The notes beneath the pieces were generated by a model. It was not told where the DNA came from. It made no database searches and saw nothing but the letters and a program-made list of their open reading frames with translations. Shown one piece after another: positions 26,440 to 34,966 of a stretch of 64,000 bases of DNA (position 1 is the stretch's first letter; every line of letters starts with the position of its first letter). The translations under genes and the position numbers were made by a program. Source of the stretch: Clostridium akagii DSM 12554 (GTDB lineage: Bacteria > Bacillota > Clostridia > Clostridiales > Clostridiaceae); NCBI RefSeq assembly GCF_000686725.1, contig NZ_JMLK01000018.1:1-64000 (forward strand), given 5' to 3'.

Positions 26440-26895
26440 TTAAGGTGTTTTAACTGTGGATTTAGTAGTGCATAAAATTTTGGTCTCAATGGCAGTGAGA
26501 TGTGAGCGTTCAGTCTCTGTTAGGCCTTCGATTATAGAGTTTACTTGACACTCAATCTCAGAACTAATCACATGTGCAAGTTTCAGTCCGGCGGAAGTTA
26601 TTTTCACGTTGAATCCACGCCGATCGTTTAGAGAAATTGTGCGTTCCACGAGTCCACGACGTTCAGCACGATCGACTAGACCGGTTATGCTGGATTTGTT
26701 GAGGTTGAGATACTGAGCTAGGTGTAACATGGTTGGCTCACGATCCCGTAAAATTCCGAGTAGTCGAATTTGAATTATCGAGAGGTTATGGGTGGCTCCA
26801 ACTCTGCCGATAACGGTTTGCACAAGGTACGAAAGCTGTACCAAACCATCCACGTTTGAAAGTTCGCTTTGATTTTCAAATAAATCATTGTTCAT
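26440..26895 (-). CDS. MarR family transcriptional regulator
   Basis: 151 residues with the MarR winged helix: QIRLLGILRDREPTMLHLAQYL, recognition helix LNLNKSSITGLVDRAERRGLVER, and the wing NDRRGFNVKITSAG. MarR proteins usually repress a divergent gene and release DNA on ligand or thiol stress. The divergent neighbour is an FMN reductase, and the space between holds an ACAAAC/GTTTGT palindrome over a -10 box. The base and codon use is visibly more GC-rich than the flanks (for example CCGGCGGAAG and CACGCCGATCG on the + strand), suggesting transfer from another firmicute. Confidence 0.85.
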   Translation of the reverse strand: MNNDLFENQSELSNVDGLVQLSYLVQTVIGRVGATHNLSIIQIRLLGILRDREPTMLHLAQYLNLNKSSITGLVDRAERRGLVERTISLNDRRGFNVKITSAGLKLAHVISSEIECQVNSIIEGLTETERSHLTAIETKILCTTKSTVKTP

Positions 26896-26988
26896 GTTTT
26901 CAACTCCTGACTTAATTGTATTCGAATAAAAGGGGACGATAACTTGTGGTTAAAACTTTTTTCTTTTTACATTATACCATAGAATCCA

Positions 26989-27024
26989 TTGACTTTGTAC
27001 GTGAAACAAACTATAATTGTTTGT
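26989..27024 (+). promoter_or_regulatory. Promoter with overlapping palindrome upstream of the FMN reductase gene
   Basis: TTGACT (26989-26994), 17 bases, TATAAT (27012-27017). The -10 box sits inside the palindrome ACAAAC-TATAATT-GTTTGT (27006-27024), a likely MarR operator that would block polymerase. Confidence 0.7.
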
Positions 27025-27063
27025 AACACGAACTAAATTCAAAACTACGAATGGGGTAATTTA

Positions 27064-27633
27064 ATGAAGACTAATGATAAAAAACCTAATATTGGAATAA
27101 TCATTGGAAGCAACCGACCAAGCCGTATTGGTCGCACGGTAGCCGAATGGGTATTAAAAGAAATGAGGAACAACGGCTTAAATCTCAATTTAATAGATCT
27201 AGCAGAAATAAATCTGCCGTTTCTCGATGAACCCGAGATACCTGCGCACCACAATTACCAGAACCAGCACACTAAATCTTGGAGTGAAACAATCAGTGCG
27301 TATGATGGGTTTGTACTGGTATTTCCACAATATAACTGGGGATACCCTGCCGTTTTAAAAAATGCTATGGACTACCTGTATGACGAGTGGGCAAATAAAC
27401 CTGTTAGCATAATGTGTTATGGGGGACATGGTGGTTTTCAAGCATCACTTGGAATGAAGCTTGTTACGCAAGGACTTAATATGTATAACATGTCTATAAA
27501 TCCACCACTAAATATTGATGAACAATTTTTTGATGAGTATGGTCAGTTTAAAGATATTGATGCGGCTTTTGCTCGTTACAGACAGCCTATTCAGGCCCTA
27601 TCATCAGAATTTATAGATTTATTAAGCAAATAA
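27064..27633 (+). CDS. NADPH-dependent FMN reductase (flavodoxin-fold)
   Basis: 189 residues of the NADPH-dependent FMN reductase / chromate reductase family. The FMN phosphate loop is IIGSNRPSRIG near the N-terminus, FVLVFPQYNWGYPAVLKNAMDYLYDEW is the family's second FMN block, and YGGHGGFQA contacts the flavin. Such enzymes reduce quinones, azo dyes, nitro compounds or metal ions using NAD(P)H. It is divergent to the MarR gene, the usual pairing for an inducible detoxifying reductase. A strong terminator follows. Confidence 0.85.
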   Translation: MKTNDKKPNIGIIIGSNRPSRIGRTVAEWVLKEMRNNGLNLNLIDLAEINLPFLDEPEIPAHHNYQNQHTKSWSETISAYDGFVLVFPQYNWGYPAVLKNAMDYLYDEWANKPVSIMCYGGHGGFQASLGMKLVTQGLNMYNMSINPPLNIDEQFFDEYGQFKDIDAAFARYRQPIQALSSEFIDLLSK

Positions 27634-27675
27634 GACCAATCAATTTCTTAATAAACATTTTCTAGAATCACAAGT

Positions 27676-27703
27676 AAAAGGGGTGGCTTTCCACCTCTTT
27701 TTT
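27676..27703 (+). terminator. Terminator of the FMN reductase gene
   Basis: AAAAGGGGTGG pairs with CCACCTCTTTT over a CTTT loop, ending in a run of T. Confidence 0.85.
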
Positions 27704-27741
27704 ATGGTTAATGTGAAGTAATTAGAAAAGGATAGATCATA

Positions 27742-27759
27742 TTGGCATTTGACAATAAC
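27742..27759 (+). promoter_or_regulatory. Shared upstream motif, copy 1
   Basis: TTGGCATTTGACAATAAC, identical to 29550-29567. It lies about 50 bases before the UPF0251 gene. TTGACA within it could be a -35 box, or the motif could be an operator. Confidence 0.6.
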
Positions 27760-27809
27760 ACCATTTAAACGTATTATTAGCTTATTCAACATAAGCATGG
27801 AGGGGAAAA

Positions 27810-28271
27810 ATGCCAAGACCAATAAAGTGTAGAAGAATAGAAAATTTACCAAGCTTCACTTATTTTGTACCAGCGGGTAGAAGAAAATGTGAAACAGAAG
27901 AAATATTAATAAAAGTTGAAGAGTTTGAAGCTATGAGGCTTAAAGATATTGAGGACCTTAACCAAGAACAATGTGCTGAAAGAATGCAAGTTTCAAGGCA
28001 AACTTTTCAGAATATTATTGATAGTGCAAGAAAGAAAATTGCTATGGCGTTAACATACGGTAAAGCTATAAATATAAGTGGTGGAAATTATTCAAGAAAC
28101 ATATGCAAATTCAAATGTAGTTCTTGCAGTAATATTTATGAAATAAAATATGAAGAGGATAGAAACGTTTGTCCATCATGTGGTAGTAAAGAAGTAGTAT
28201 GCAACAAAATTAATAATTTTTGTCACAAGAAATGTAATAAGCAGAATTTTGATGATAAATTGAGTCTATAA
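27810..28271 (+). CDS. UPF0251 (DUF134) DNA-binding protein with zinc-ribbon tail
   Basis: 153 residues. The N-terminal part (MPRPIKCRRI, then a sigma-like helix-turn-helix NQEQCAERMQVSRQTFQNIIDSARKKIA) is the DUF134/UPF0251 family. The C-terminus adds a zinc ribbon with CKFKCSSC and CPSCGSK plus a further CxxxC. Family members commonly sit beside NifX/NifB-type cofactor-binding proteins and Mrp-type ATPases, as here, so a regulatory role for this small regulon is likely. GGAGGGG precedes ATG 27810. The effector is unknown; an Fe-S or metal-cofactor state is a guess. Confidence 0.8.
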   Translation: MPRPIKCRRIENLPSFTYFVPAGRRKCETEEILIKVEEFEAMRLKDIEDLNQEQCAERMQVSRQTFQNIIDSARKKIAMALTYGKAINISGGNYSRNICKFKCSSCSNIYEIKYEEDRNVCPSCGSKEVVCNKINNFCHKKCNKQNFDDKLSL

Positions 28272-28325
28272 AAATATATAATGAATTACTGATATACTTA
28301 AAGATAAAAATTCAGGAGGGTTAAT

Positions 28326-28646
28326 ATGTTTTCGATTTTTGACAAGAATAATTTTAATACAATAAGTGTTCATGATTTGGATGGTAAACTAGGAAGTATT
28401 AATTTAATAGATGTTAGGGAAGGGTACGAATATGAAGGTGGACATGTACCAACAGCAAAAAATATACCAATGGGTAGGATTTTAGCCGATCCAGAAAAAT
28501 ACATTGATAAATCAAATGAATACCATATAATTTGTCAATCTGGTTCAAGAAGTGAAAGAACATGCACGCAATTATCAGATGAAGGATATAAAGTTGTTAA
28601 TATTTCAGGAGGAACAGGGTCTTTTCTTTTGCCACTAGAAAGATAA
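28326..28646 (+). CDS. Single-domain rhodanese-like protein
   Basis: 106 residues forming one rhodanese domain: LIDVREGYEYEGGHVPTAKNIPMG and the active loop IICQSGSRSERT with Cys70 as the sulfur-accepting residue. It would transfer or carry persulfide sulfur in the cytoplasm. CAGGAGG precedes ATG 28326. It lies between the UPF0251 regulator and an Mrp ATPase, which fits sulfur supply for Fe-S or metal-cofactor handling. Confidence 0.85.
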   Translation: MFSIFDKNNFNTISVHDLDGKLGSINLIDVREGYEYEGGHVPTAKNIPMGRILADPEKYIDKSNEYHIICQSGSRSERTCTQLSDEGYKVVNISGGTGSFLLPLER

Positions 28647-28691
28647 CTTGAAAGTAGAGGTAGAGCTAATATAAATACAGGAGATGATATT

Positions 28692-29519
28692 ATGGCAGAG
28701 TGTGATTCATGTCCGTCAAATGATGGATGTTCTAAGGATAAAAAAAGGTGCATGATTGAAAATAATCCTTTAAATAATGTAAAAAAGATAATTGCTGTTA
28801 TGAGTGGTAAAGGTGGAGTTGGAAAATCTTCAATTTCTGTTCTTATAGCAAAACAATTAAAACAATTAGGATATAGCGTAGGCGTTTTAGATGCAGATAT
28901 AACAGGGCCTAGTATTCCAAGACTTCTTGGTTTAAAAGATAAAAAAGCTTATGGTAATAATGATATGATTTTGCCTGTTGAAACAAGTGATGGTATGAAG
29001 GTAATGTCATTAAATTTTGTAGCAGAAAATGAAGAGGATCCTGTTATTAGTAGAGGACCTATAATTTCTAATATGGTAAAACAGTTTTGGACAGGGGTAT
29101 TATGGGGAGATCTTGATTTTCTAGTGATTGATATGCCACCTGGAACAGGTGATGTTGCACTAACAGTTTTGCAAACTATTCCAATAGACGGCATAGTTAT
29201 GGTATCAGTTCCTCAAGATTTTGTTTCTATGATAGTTTCTAAAGCTGTAAACATGGCAAAAAAGTTAAATATTAATGTTATAGGGGTTATAGAAAATATG
29301 AGTTACATAGCTTGTCCAGATTGTGGCAAAAAAATAAAGCTTTTTAGTGGGGACAACACCGATAAGTTTCTAAAAGAAATGGATTTGAAACTTCTTGGAG
29401 AACTTCCTATGCTAAATAGTATAAGAAATTTAGATGAAAATGAATATGATAGTAGAGATGAAAGTGTTGAATTAATTTTTAAACCTATAACTAATAGTAT
29501 AATTAAAGATCTAGAGTAG
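28692..29519 (+). CDS. Mrp/NBP35-type P-loop Fe-S carrier ATPase
   Basis: 275 residues of the Mrp/ApbC/Nbp35 family. The deviant Walker A is MSGKGGVGKSS (residues 37-47), followed by LDADITGPSIPRLLG and the Walker B-like VIDMPPGTGD. The C-terminal CPDC pair binds a bridging Fe-S cluster between subunits. An extra N-terminal cysteine set (Cys4, Cys7, Cys13, Cys20) is like Nbp35. It would assemble or carry Fe-S clusters. It is in line with the rhodanese and NifX-type genes. Confidence 0.85.
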   Translation: MAECDSCPSNDGCSKDKKRCMIENNPLNNVKKIIAVMSGKGGVGKSSISVLIAKQLKQLGYSVGVLDADITGPSIPRLLGLKDKKAYGNNDMILPVETSDGMKVMSLNFVAENEEDPVISRGPIISNMVKQFWTGVLWGDLDFLVIDMPPGTGDVALTVLQTIPIDGIVMVSVPQDFVSMIVSKAVNMAKKLNINVIGVIENMSYIACPDCGKKIKLFSGDNTDKFLKEMDLKLLGELPMLNSIRNLDENEYDSRDESVELIFKPITNSIIKDLE

Positions 29520-29549
29520 GCAAACAGGCTACGATTATAAATCGAATAA

Positions 29550-29607
29550 TTGGCATTTGACAATAACTAATTGATAACATATAATATAAATAGCATATGA
29601 CAATAAT
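29550..29607 (+). promoter_or_regulatory. Shared upstream motif, copies 2 and 3
   Basis: TTGGCATTTGACAATAAC at 29550-29567 is identical to the copy before the UPF0251 gene. A variant TAGCATATGACAATAAT follows at 29591-29607, one base unit of 41 away. Both precede the NifX-type gene, so this gene probably has its own regulated promoter. Confidence 0.6.
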
Positions 29608-29625
29608 AAATGGAGGAATAATAAT

Positions 29626-29982
29626 ATGAAAATAGCAATACCTAATAGTGAAAATATGGTAAATCAACATTTTGGAACCAGTAAAAGCTTTGTTATAGTA
29701 TCAATAGAAGACAAAAAAATCATTAAAACTGAAGAAGTATCTACTGCAGAGCTTGCACATGAGCATCAGGGTTTGGCAGATTTACTTTTACGTCAGGGAA
29801 CAAATGTGGTTATTACTGGTGGTATAGGTAACGGTGCAATTCAATGTTTACAGCAAAATGGGCTTCAAGTAATAAAAGGAGCATCAGGTGAATACATAAA
29901 AGTTATTGAAGAATATATTGATGGAAACTTAGAAGATAAAAACGTAGTTTGCAATCATCATTGTGAGCATGATAAACATTAA
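29626..29982 (+). CDS. NifX/NifB-type dinitrogenase iron-molybdenum cofactor-binding family protein
   Basis: 118 residues of the DiNase FeMo-co-binding family: KIAIPNSENMVNQHFGTSKSFVIV, then GLADLLLRQGTNVVITGGIGNGAI, the standard RNase H-like fold. A His/Cys tail (CNHHCEHDKH) probably binds metal. Stand-alone proteins of this family occur in non-diazotrophs next to Mrp ATPases and UPF0251 regulators, so this does not imply nitrogen fixation. TGGAGG precedes ATG 29626. Confidence 0.85.
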   Translation: MKIAIPNSENMVNQHFGTSKSFVIVSIEDKKIIKTEEVSTAELAHEHQGLADLLLRQGTNVVITGGIGNGAIQCLQQNGLQVIKGASGEYIKVIEEYIDGNLEDKNVVCNHHCEHDKH

Positions 29983-30196
29983 TAATGAAAAGAAAATTAA
30001 AATAAGTGCAAATGTTATTGATTTTATTAGTATCATTAAAAAGGATATTTTCAAAATAATAGAAATAGAACTTAAATAAAAAGTATACGTTTCAAAGTTA
30101 TTGAACCTAACATATCATAGGCTAACATTGAAATTTTATTTTCTTTGTTGGTCTTTTTTTATGTCTAAAAAATAGTTAAGTTAATTGGAGGCTACT

Positions 30197-30811
30197 ATGG
30201 GTTTTGATATTAAAGCTATAACTTGGGATAATGAAAAAAGAAAGAGTAGAGCAAAAGTAATTGCAGAAGAAATAAGTAAGACTATTCAAATAAAGAAACG
30301 ATATAATGCACTTGAATTTGGTTGTGGGACAGGACTTGTAAGTTTTAATCTTTATGATAAATTTAAAAGCATAACTCTTGTTGATATATCAAAAGGTATG
30401 ATTAATATGCTGAATTCAAAAATTGAAGAACATAAAATTCATAACATGAAAGCTTATAATACAGATATAAACAATGAACATATTCTACCAGAAAGTAGTT
30501 ATGATGTAGTATATGCATCTATGGCATTACATCATATTATTGACACTGAAACAACTCTTAAAAATCTGTATAGGTTGCTAAAAAAAGATGGATATTTATG
30601 TATTATTGATTTAGACGAGGAAGATGGAAGTTTTCATAGAGAAGAAAAAGATTTTAAAGGTCATAATGGTTTTAATCAAAATGAGTTAAAAGAATTATCT
30701 CTGAAAATTGGGTTTAAAGAAATTGAAGTTAATACTTTCTATAATGATGAAAAAATTTTAGAAGAAACGGCAGTGAAGTATTCTTTATTTTTAATGATAG
30801 GGAAAAAGTGA
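30197..30811 (+). CDS. SAM-dependent methyltransferase
   Basis: 204 residues of a class I methyltransferase with motif I ALEFGCGTGLVSF (about 38-50), SITLVDISKGMI, and the post-I block SYDVVYASMALHHIID. It resembles YcgJ/UbiE-type small-molecule methyltransferases. I start it at ATG 30197 because TTGGAGG immediately precedes; the longer TTG frame overlaps that site. The acceptor is unknown. The stretch 29983-30196 shows no gene. Confidence 0.8.
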   Translation: MGFDIKAITWDNEKRKSRAKVIAEEISKTIQIKKRYNALEFGCGTGLVSFNLYDKFKSITLVDISKGMINMLNSKIEEHKIHNMKAYNTDINNEHILPESSYDVVYASMALHHIIDTETTLKNLYRLLKKDGYLCIIDLDEEDGSFHREEKDFKGHNGFNQNELKELSLKIGFKEIEVNTFYNDEKILEETAVKYSLFLMIGKK

Positions 30812-30841
30812 TAAATTTATTTGAAAAGAGGACTAGTGAAT

Positions 30842-30946
30842 ATGAAGTTAACAGTCCTTGTTGATAACAATACATTTATAGACCGTTATTTTTATGGCGA
30901 ACCAGGAGTATCTTATTATATCATGAAAGACTCCTTCACTATGTGA
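30842..30946 (+). pseudogene. N-terminal stub of an MBL-fold metallohydrolase
   Basis: The frame reads MKLTVLVDNNTFIDRY then FYGEPGVSYYI and stops within ten codons. The opening is the standard first strand of a clostridial MBL-fold (7,8-dihydropterin-6-methyl-4-aminobenzene-phosphate-like) hydrolase, but the HxHxDH metal motif is missing. A terminator hairpin overlaps the stub end, so the rest was deleted. Confidence 0.55.
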
Positions 30947-30960
30947 AATTAGTGAAGGAG
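30931..30960. terminator. Perfect 10-bp hairpin
   Basis: CTCCTTCACT (30931-30940) and AGTGAAGGAG (30951-30960). It probably terminates the lost gene at 30842. No T run follows on the + strand. Between here and 31111 I see nothing else. Confidence 0.55.
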
Positions 30961-31111
30961 CCATAAAATGCCTATGGTTAATTTAATGACCAAGAAAATT
31001 GTCATTTTTGTTACTGTAATTAGGTAACCATTAAACCAGCTATCAACTTAGCGGAAACATCAGAACTCGCACTAGAGCAAATTAGAGTTTTAGTTGCTAC
31101 TGGTATTGGTG

Positions 31112-32272
31112 TCAATTAAATACATCTGTAAAAGCATCTAGGGTTTTATAGTAAGAAGCTTTCGGAGCATATAAGGTTGAGAAGAGTAGCGGATGATCTT
31201 GTTGTCTCCAGGATAAATCATCAGAGAGTCCCCACCATGTAATGCCTGTAATATTTCCGCCTGCCTGCTTAACTTCACAGATTGATTTCATAATACTATA
31301 TAAATAGGATGCTTGTTCTGTTTCTGAATTTGCACCTGCATCTAGTTCTGTAATCTGAATTTCTAATCCTGCATTCACAAATGCCTGTAACGCTAACTTG
31401 TAAGAGGCAGCACTTGGGAATGAACTACTGAGGTGAGATTGGCAACCTATACCACTACAATAACGAGTACCTGAGTTAATATAATTAATCATCTTTATGA
31501 TATCAGAAGATTCCATATATTCATTATAGTCATTGTAGAATAGACTTACTTTGCTAGTAAGACCAAAAGAACTTTTTGCCTCGTAAGCATAACGGAATGC
31601 ATTCTTTACAAATTGAGGAGAATCTGAAACATTTCCATAAATATGAACCCATCCTGAGGTGGATGGAGAATGTAAGTATTCATTTACAACATCCCATGCA
31701 TAAACAACACTGCCGTACTTGCTAGAAAAAACATGATTCATAACTGTTTTTATATAAAATTCCATACGTGCATCCATAACAGTTGAACTTACGTAATTTC
31801 CACTGGAGCTGTAGTTTGTATTAAATAACCAAGATGGAGTCTGGGATTGCCATACTAAAGTGTGTCCACGTACGCCTAAACCGTTGTTATAACAAATTTG
31901 CAATACCTTATCAATTGTAGCAAAATTTATCGATGGTACTGTACTCTCTGTATAATTACTTGGAATATAGTATCCTAATGCTTTTGCTTGTGAAACAGTA
32001 AGTAAAGTCGGAGATGAACCAAGTAATGCATCCGGCTTCATTTCGTTTTCAAGAGTAATGCTGTTATATCTTTGTTTAATCACACTTAACGTAGCTGAGT
32101 TTTGTAACTGAGATAATGATACACATGTACCAACCCTCCCCAATTTAGATCCATACGTATTTAACAAAGTCTGGTCAGATGTTGCGGCTTTAACCTGTAT
32201 AGTTCCAAAGGATGAAATGAAAATTGTGATTGTTAACATTGCCATTAGTAGATGTTTCAGTGATTTCTTCAT
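31112..32272 (-). CDS. Secreted GH10 endo-1,4-beta-xylanase
   Basis: 386 residues with a Sec signal peptide (MKKSLKHLLM, hydrophobic core, cleavage after VKAA at about 30) and one complete GH10 domain. The acid/base is Glu198 in WDVVNEYL and the nucleophile Glu309 in ITELDAG; GHTLVWQSQ and TLENEMKPD are the other family blocks. It has no carbohydrate-binding module and no dockerin, so it is a free xylanase. CAGGGGGT precedes the start. It follows a GH43 gene on the same strand with a 259-base gap, so they may be co-regulated. Confidence 0.9.
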   Translation of the reverse strand: MKKSLKHLLMAMLTITIFISSFGTIQVKAATSDQTLLNTYGSKLGRVGTCVSLSQLQNSATLSVIKQRYNSITLENEMKPDALLGSSPTLLTVSQAKALGYYIPSNYTESTVPSINFATIDKVLQICYNNGLGVRGHTLVWQSQTPSWLFNTNYSSSGNYVSSTVMDARMEFYIKTVMNHVFSSKYGSVVYAWDVVNEYLHSPSTSGWVHIYGNVSDSPQFVKNAFRYAYEAKSSFGLTSKVSLFYNDYNEYMESSDIIKMINYINSGTRYCSGIGCQSHLSSSFPSAASYKLALQAFVNAGLEIQITELDAGANSETEQASYLYSIMKSICEVKQAGGNITGITWWGLSDDLSWRQQDHPLLFSTLYAPKASYYKTLDAFTDVFN

Positions 32273-32531
32273 AAAACAATACCCCCTGTTAATATTTATA
32301 TAATAACAAAATGTCTATTCTTCGAAATAAGTCGTTACAAGTTGCATGTGCTCAGCACACTATTATAAGTCCGATAACCCCCTTTCTTTGCTCCTCATAT
32401 ATCAACCAATTCGTCCTATTTCGTGAATATTTATTTTGTTAAAATCAATAAGCTGAAAAGGATTTCTTGTTAGTGAAATATATATTATAATTTTGTTACT
32501 GGCAAATCATGCCCACGTTATATTCTTATTT

Positions 32532-34193
32532 TTATTTACTAAATTGCCAATAATCAATATTAAATAGATTCTTAGTACTATTCCCAGTAAACTTGAAGTA
32601 AACATTGTGGACACCACTAACGGTATTCACGTTACACTGCATTTGCTTCCAAGTTTGTTCTCCACCTGTAGAACTTACATTAAGAGTACCGATAAGCTGT
32701 CCATCCACACTATCTAAATGTATTTCCATGTTTCCTCCAACAGTTGATGATATATTAGCTTCAAAGGTTTTAGCTCCACTTCCAAAGTCAGCTTTTGATA
32801 CTGCAAGCCAATCTCCATTGTTTATATTTGTAGCGGCCAGATTAATACTACTTACCAGATTTCCTGGTGCCTGACACCAGGAAGTTCCAATGCCACCATT
32901 CCAACCAATTGTCTCACCTTCGGTTCTTTGATATGGATTTAAATTAGCAACTTGTGATATACCTTGCATATCCTCAGTTACATTATTTATAGTACTTCCT
33001 GAATATGTGAGTTTATTAATATGAGGAGAACGATATCCTTTTACAATTCCCATAGCTTTTCCTAGGGTCTGAGCATGATATACAACATACCATTGATTAT
33101 TAAACTCAAAAACAGCATGGTGGTTGTTTCCACCAACACCAAAATATGTTGCTGGATTCTTAAGAAAAGTACCAACATAAGTAAATGGTCCCATAGGATT
33201 ACTACTTGTCATATAAGCTATGTCACCTTTAGGAGGGCTTCCTGCAGGATGCGTACCAGAGAAGTTAGAGCAATATGAATAATAATATTGTCCATTATAT
33301 TTGTGTATACCTGAATCTTCAAACATAAATGGAGAATCAATTGTACTTGCACTTCCTGTAGTGGTTATCATATCACTACTTAATTTTATAACTCTAGCTG
33401 TTTTAGGATTTGCAATTTGACCTTGTGTAGAACTACTGCCACCAGGTATTCCTCCACCAAAATATAAGTAGCCTGTACCATCATCATCTATCAATACTGT
33501 CGGATCGAAAAGCCATGTAACTCCACTAACTCCAGGAGTACTACTTGTAATAATAGGTTTTCCAAGAGGATCTGCCCATGGACCAATTGGACTATCTGCA
33601 GTTAACACACCAATACTCCCTGCATTGTTTGCAAAATAAAGAAAAAATTTATCTTTACCATTTATAACTTTATGAGTAACAGCAGGAGCCCAGGAATTAG
33701 TGGCCCATTTTGCTGCACCATTTGAACCAGATACTTGAATTTCACCATGATCTGTCCAATTAACCATATCGCTAGAAGATATAACAGAAATTGTCTTTAT
33801 ATTGCTATAATCGTTGTCAATTATATTACCACTGCTGTCATATTCAAAAGCATCACTAGACATATAAACATATACTCTACCGTTATAAACCAGGGCATAT
33901 GGATCTGCTCCGAACTTATGAGTAATAAGAGGATTTGAGTATCCTGGAATCTTGGCAAGAGCACTCGTAATAGTAGTTGAAGTAGCTTGTCCAGTAAGCA
34001 GAATGTCACTTGTGGAAAGATTCATTAAATCTGAGACTGAATTCAAAACTTTCTTAGATGAATCTAATTTGCTTTTAACTGAACTATTGGTAATATTTTT
34101 TTTTGTTATACTTGCCTTAGCTGTATACGTATTCACTGAGAATCCAAATAGTACTGAAAAAGCTAATAAAAAAACTTTTGATTTTTTAAACAT
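32532..34193 (-). CDS. Secreted GH43 arabinoxylan hydrolase with CBM6
   Basis: 553 residues. A signal peptide (MFKKSKVFLLAFSVLFGFSV, cut near AKAS) precedes a linker and a GH43 five-blade propeller starting at HKFGADPYALVYNGRVYVY (Asp97 as likely base), with FEDSGIHKYNG holding the acid Glu. Residues about 425-553 are a CBM6-like jelly roll (YQRTEGETIGWNGGIG ... FNIDYWQF). The nearest activity is arabinoxylan arabinofuranohydrolase or beta-xylosidase. No dockerin. A GGGAGG site precedes ATG 34193. With the GH10 gene it forms a xylan-degrading pair. Confidence 0.85.
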   Translation of the reverse strand: MFKKSKVFLLAFSVLFGFSVNTYTAKASITKKNITNSSVKSKLDSSKKVLNSVSDLMNLSTSDILLTGQATSTTITSALAKIPGYSNPLITHKFGADPYALVYNGRVYVYMSSDAFEYDSSGNIIDNDYSNIKTISVISSSDMVNWTDHGEIQVSGSNGAAKWATNSWAPAVTHKVINGKDKFFLYFANNAGSIGVLTADSPIGPWADPLGKPIITSSTPGVSGVTWLFDPTVLIDDDGTGYLYFGGGIPGGSSSTQGQIANPKTARVIKLSSDMITTTGSASTIDSPFMFEDSGIHKYNGQYYYSYCSNFSGTHPAGSPPKGDIAYMTSSNPMGPFTYVGTFLKNPATYFGVGGNNHHAVFEFNNQWYVVYHAQTLGKAMGIVKGYRSPHINKLTYSGSTINNVTEDMQGISQVANLNPYQRTEGETIGWNGGIGTSWCQAPGNLVSSINLAATNINNGDWLAVSKADFGSGAKTFEANISSTVGGNMEIHLDSVDGQLIGTLNVSSTGGEQTWKQMQCNVNTVSGVHNVYFKFTGNSTKNLFNIDYWQFSK

Positions 34194-34582
34194 TTGTATA
34201 AATCGCCTCCCTTTATTAAAATTGCAACTTATTGGCTACGCTATATGTTGATAATTGTATATTAGCATATAAATGGAATTTTTGCAAATTATTAATTGTT
34301 TAATAGTACAAGTATTCAGTAAATATTTCAAAGGAGGCGTTGAAATATTAAATTATTGTAAACCATTCTTATTTATTAATATAATATTTGTCTGAAATCA
34401 TATAAATCCATACCAAAATTATAATTAAGATGTTCAGCAAAAAATTTCAATTAATATACAAGATAAAATAATAATGAAACTAAGTCAAAATAGTTTTTTC
34501 AATACGTCACATTCCTTTAATCACGTGTATGGCGTCCCTCCAGGTACAACCGACTAAGGCACACGTTGTGTGAATATTATAC

Positions 34583-34753
34583 ATGATGTGGCTCATTCAC
34601 AGAGAAGTATTTCCTGTAGTTCCGCCTAAGACAGAATATTCTTTTACACAACTTGGTTCCACATTGATTCTTCTGATAAAGGAAATCTGTGAATGGGGCG
34701 TATACTATCTTGAAACAACCGGCCAGAAAAATCACTGTGATGAAAATTCGTAA
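34583..34753 (+). pseudogene. C-terminal remnant of an HxlR-family regulator
   Basis: A 56-codon frame reads LIHREVFPVVPPKTEYSFTQ followed by LGSTLILLIKEICEWG. This is the wing and C-terminal helix of HxlR-type winged-helix regulators (VPPxxEYSLTxxG ... LxxLxxWG). The N-terminal recognition helix is missing. The rest of 34194-34912 shows no gene; the frame on the opposite strand here is its shadow. Confidence 0.65.
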
Positions 34754-34912
34754 GTAATAGCTATATACGGCAACGATTCGTGAAAAACAGGCATAAGACA
34801 TTATTTTATATTTATTGGAATTGTAGACAAATTAAGAACTTTATGATTTTTATCCTTAGCGTATAATTTATGCGTTTTCATGCAGATACCACATGAAGCC
34901 TAAAGGAATTAT

Positions 34913-34944
34913 TATGGTAATTGTCGAATTATATAATTACCATA
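34913..34944 (+). promoter_or_regulatory. 0A box inside a palindrome upstream of the Spo0A-like gene
   Basis: TTGTCGAA at 34921-34928 contains the Spo0A binding core TGTCGAA. It lies between the arms TATGGTAATT (34913-34922) and AATTACCATA (34935-34944). It is the only exact 0A core I noticed in the window. A TATAAT stands at 34862-34867 without a clear -35 box. Confidence 0.6.
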
Positions 34945-34966
34945 GTATAGAAAGGACACTGATAAC

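Noticed and set aside
29626-29982. NifX-type protein as evidence for nitrogen fixation
   Set aside because: No nifHDK, nifE, nifN or true nifB is present; stand-alone members of the family occur in non-fixing anaerobes.
34577-34801. 74-residue reverse-strand frame
   Set aside because: The + strand here encodes a recognisable HxlR C-terminus; the reverse frame is its shadow.
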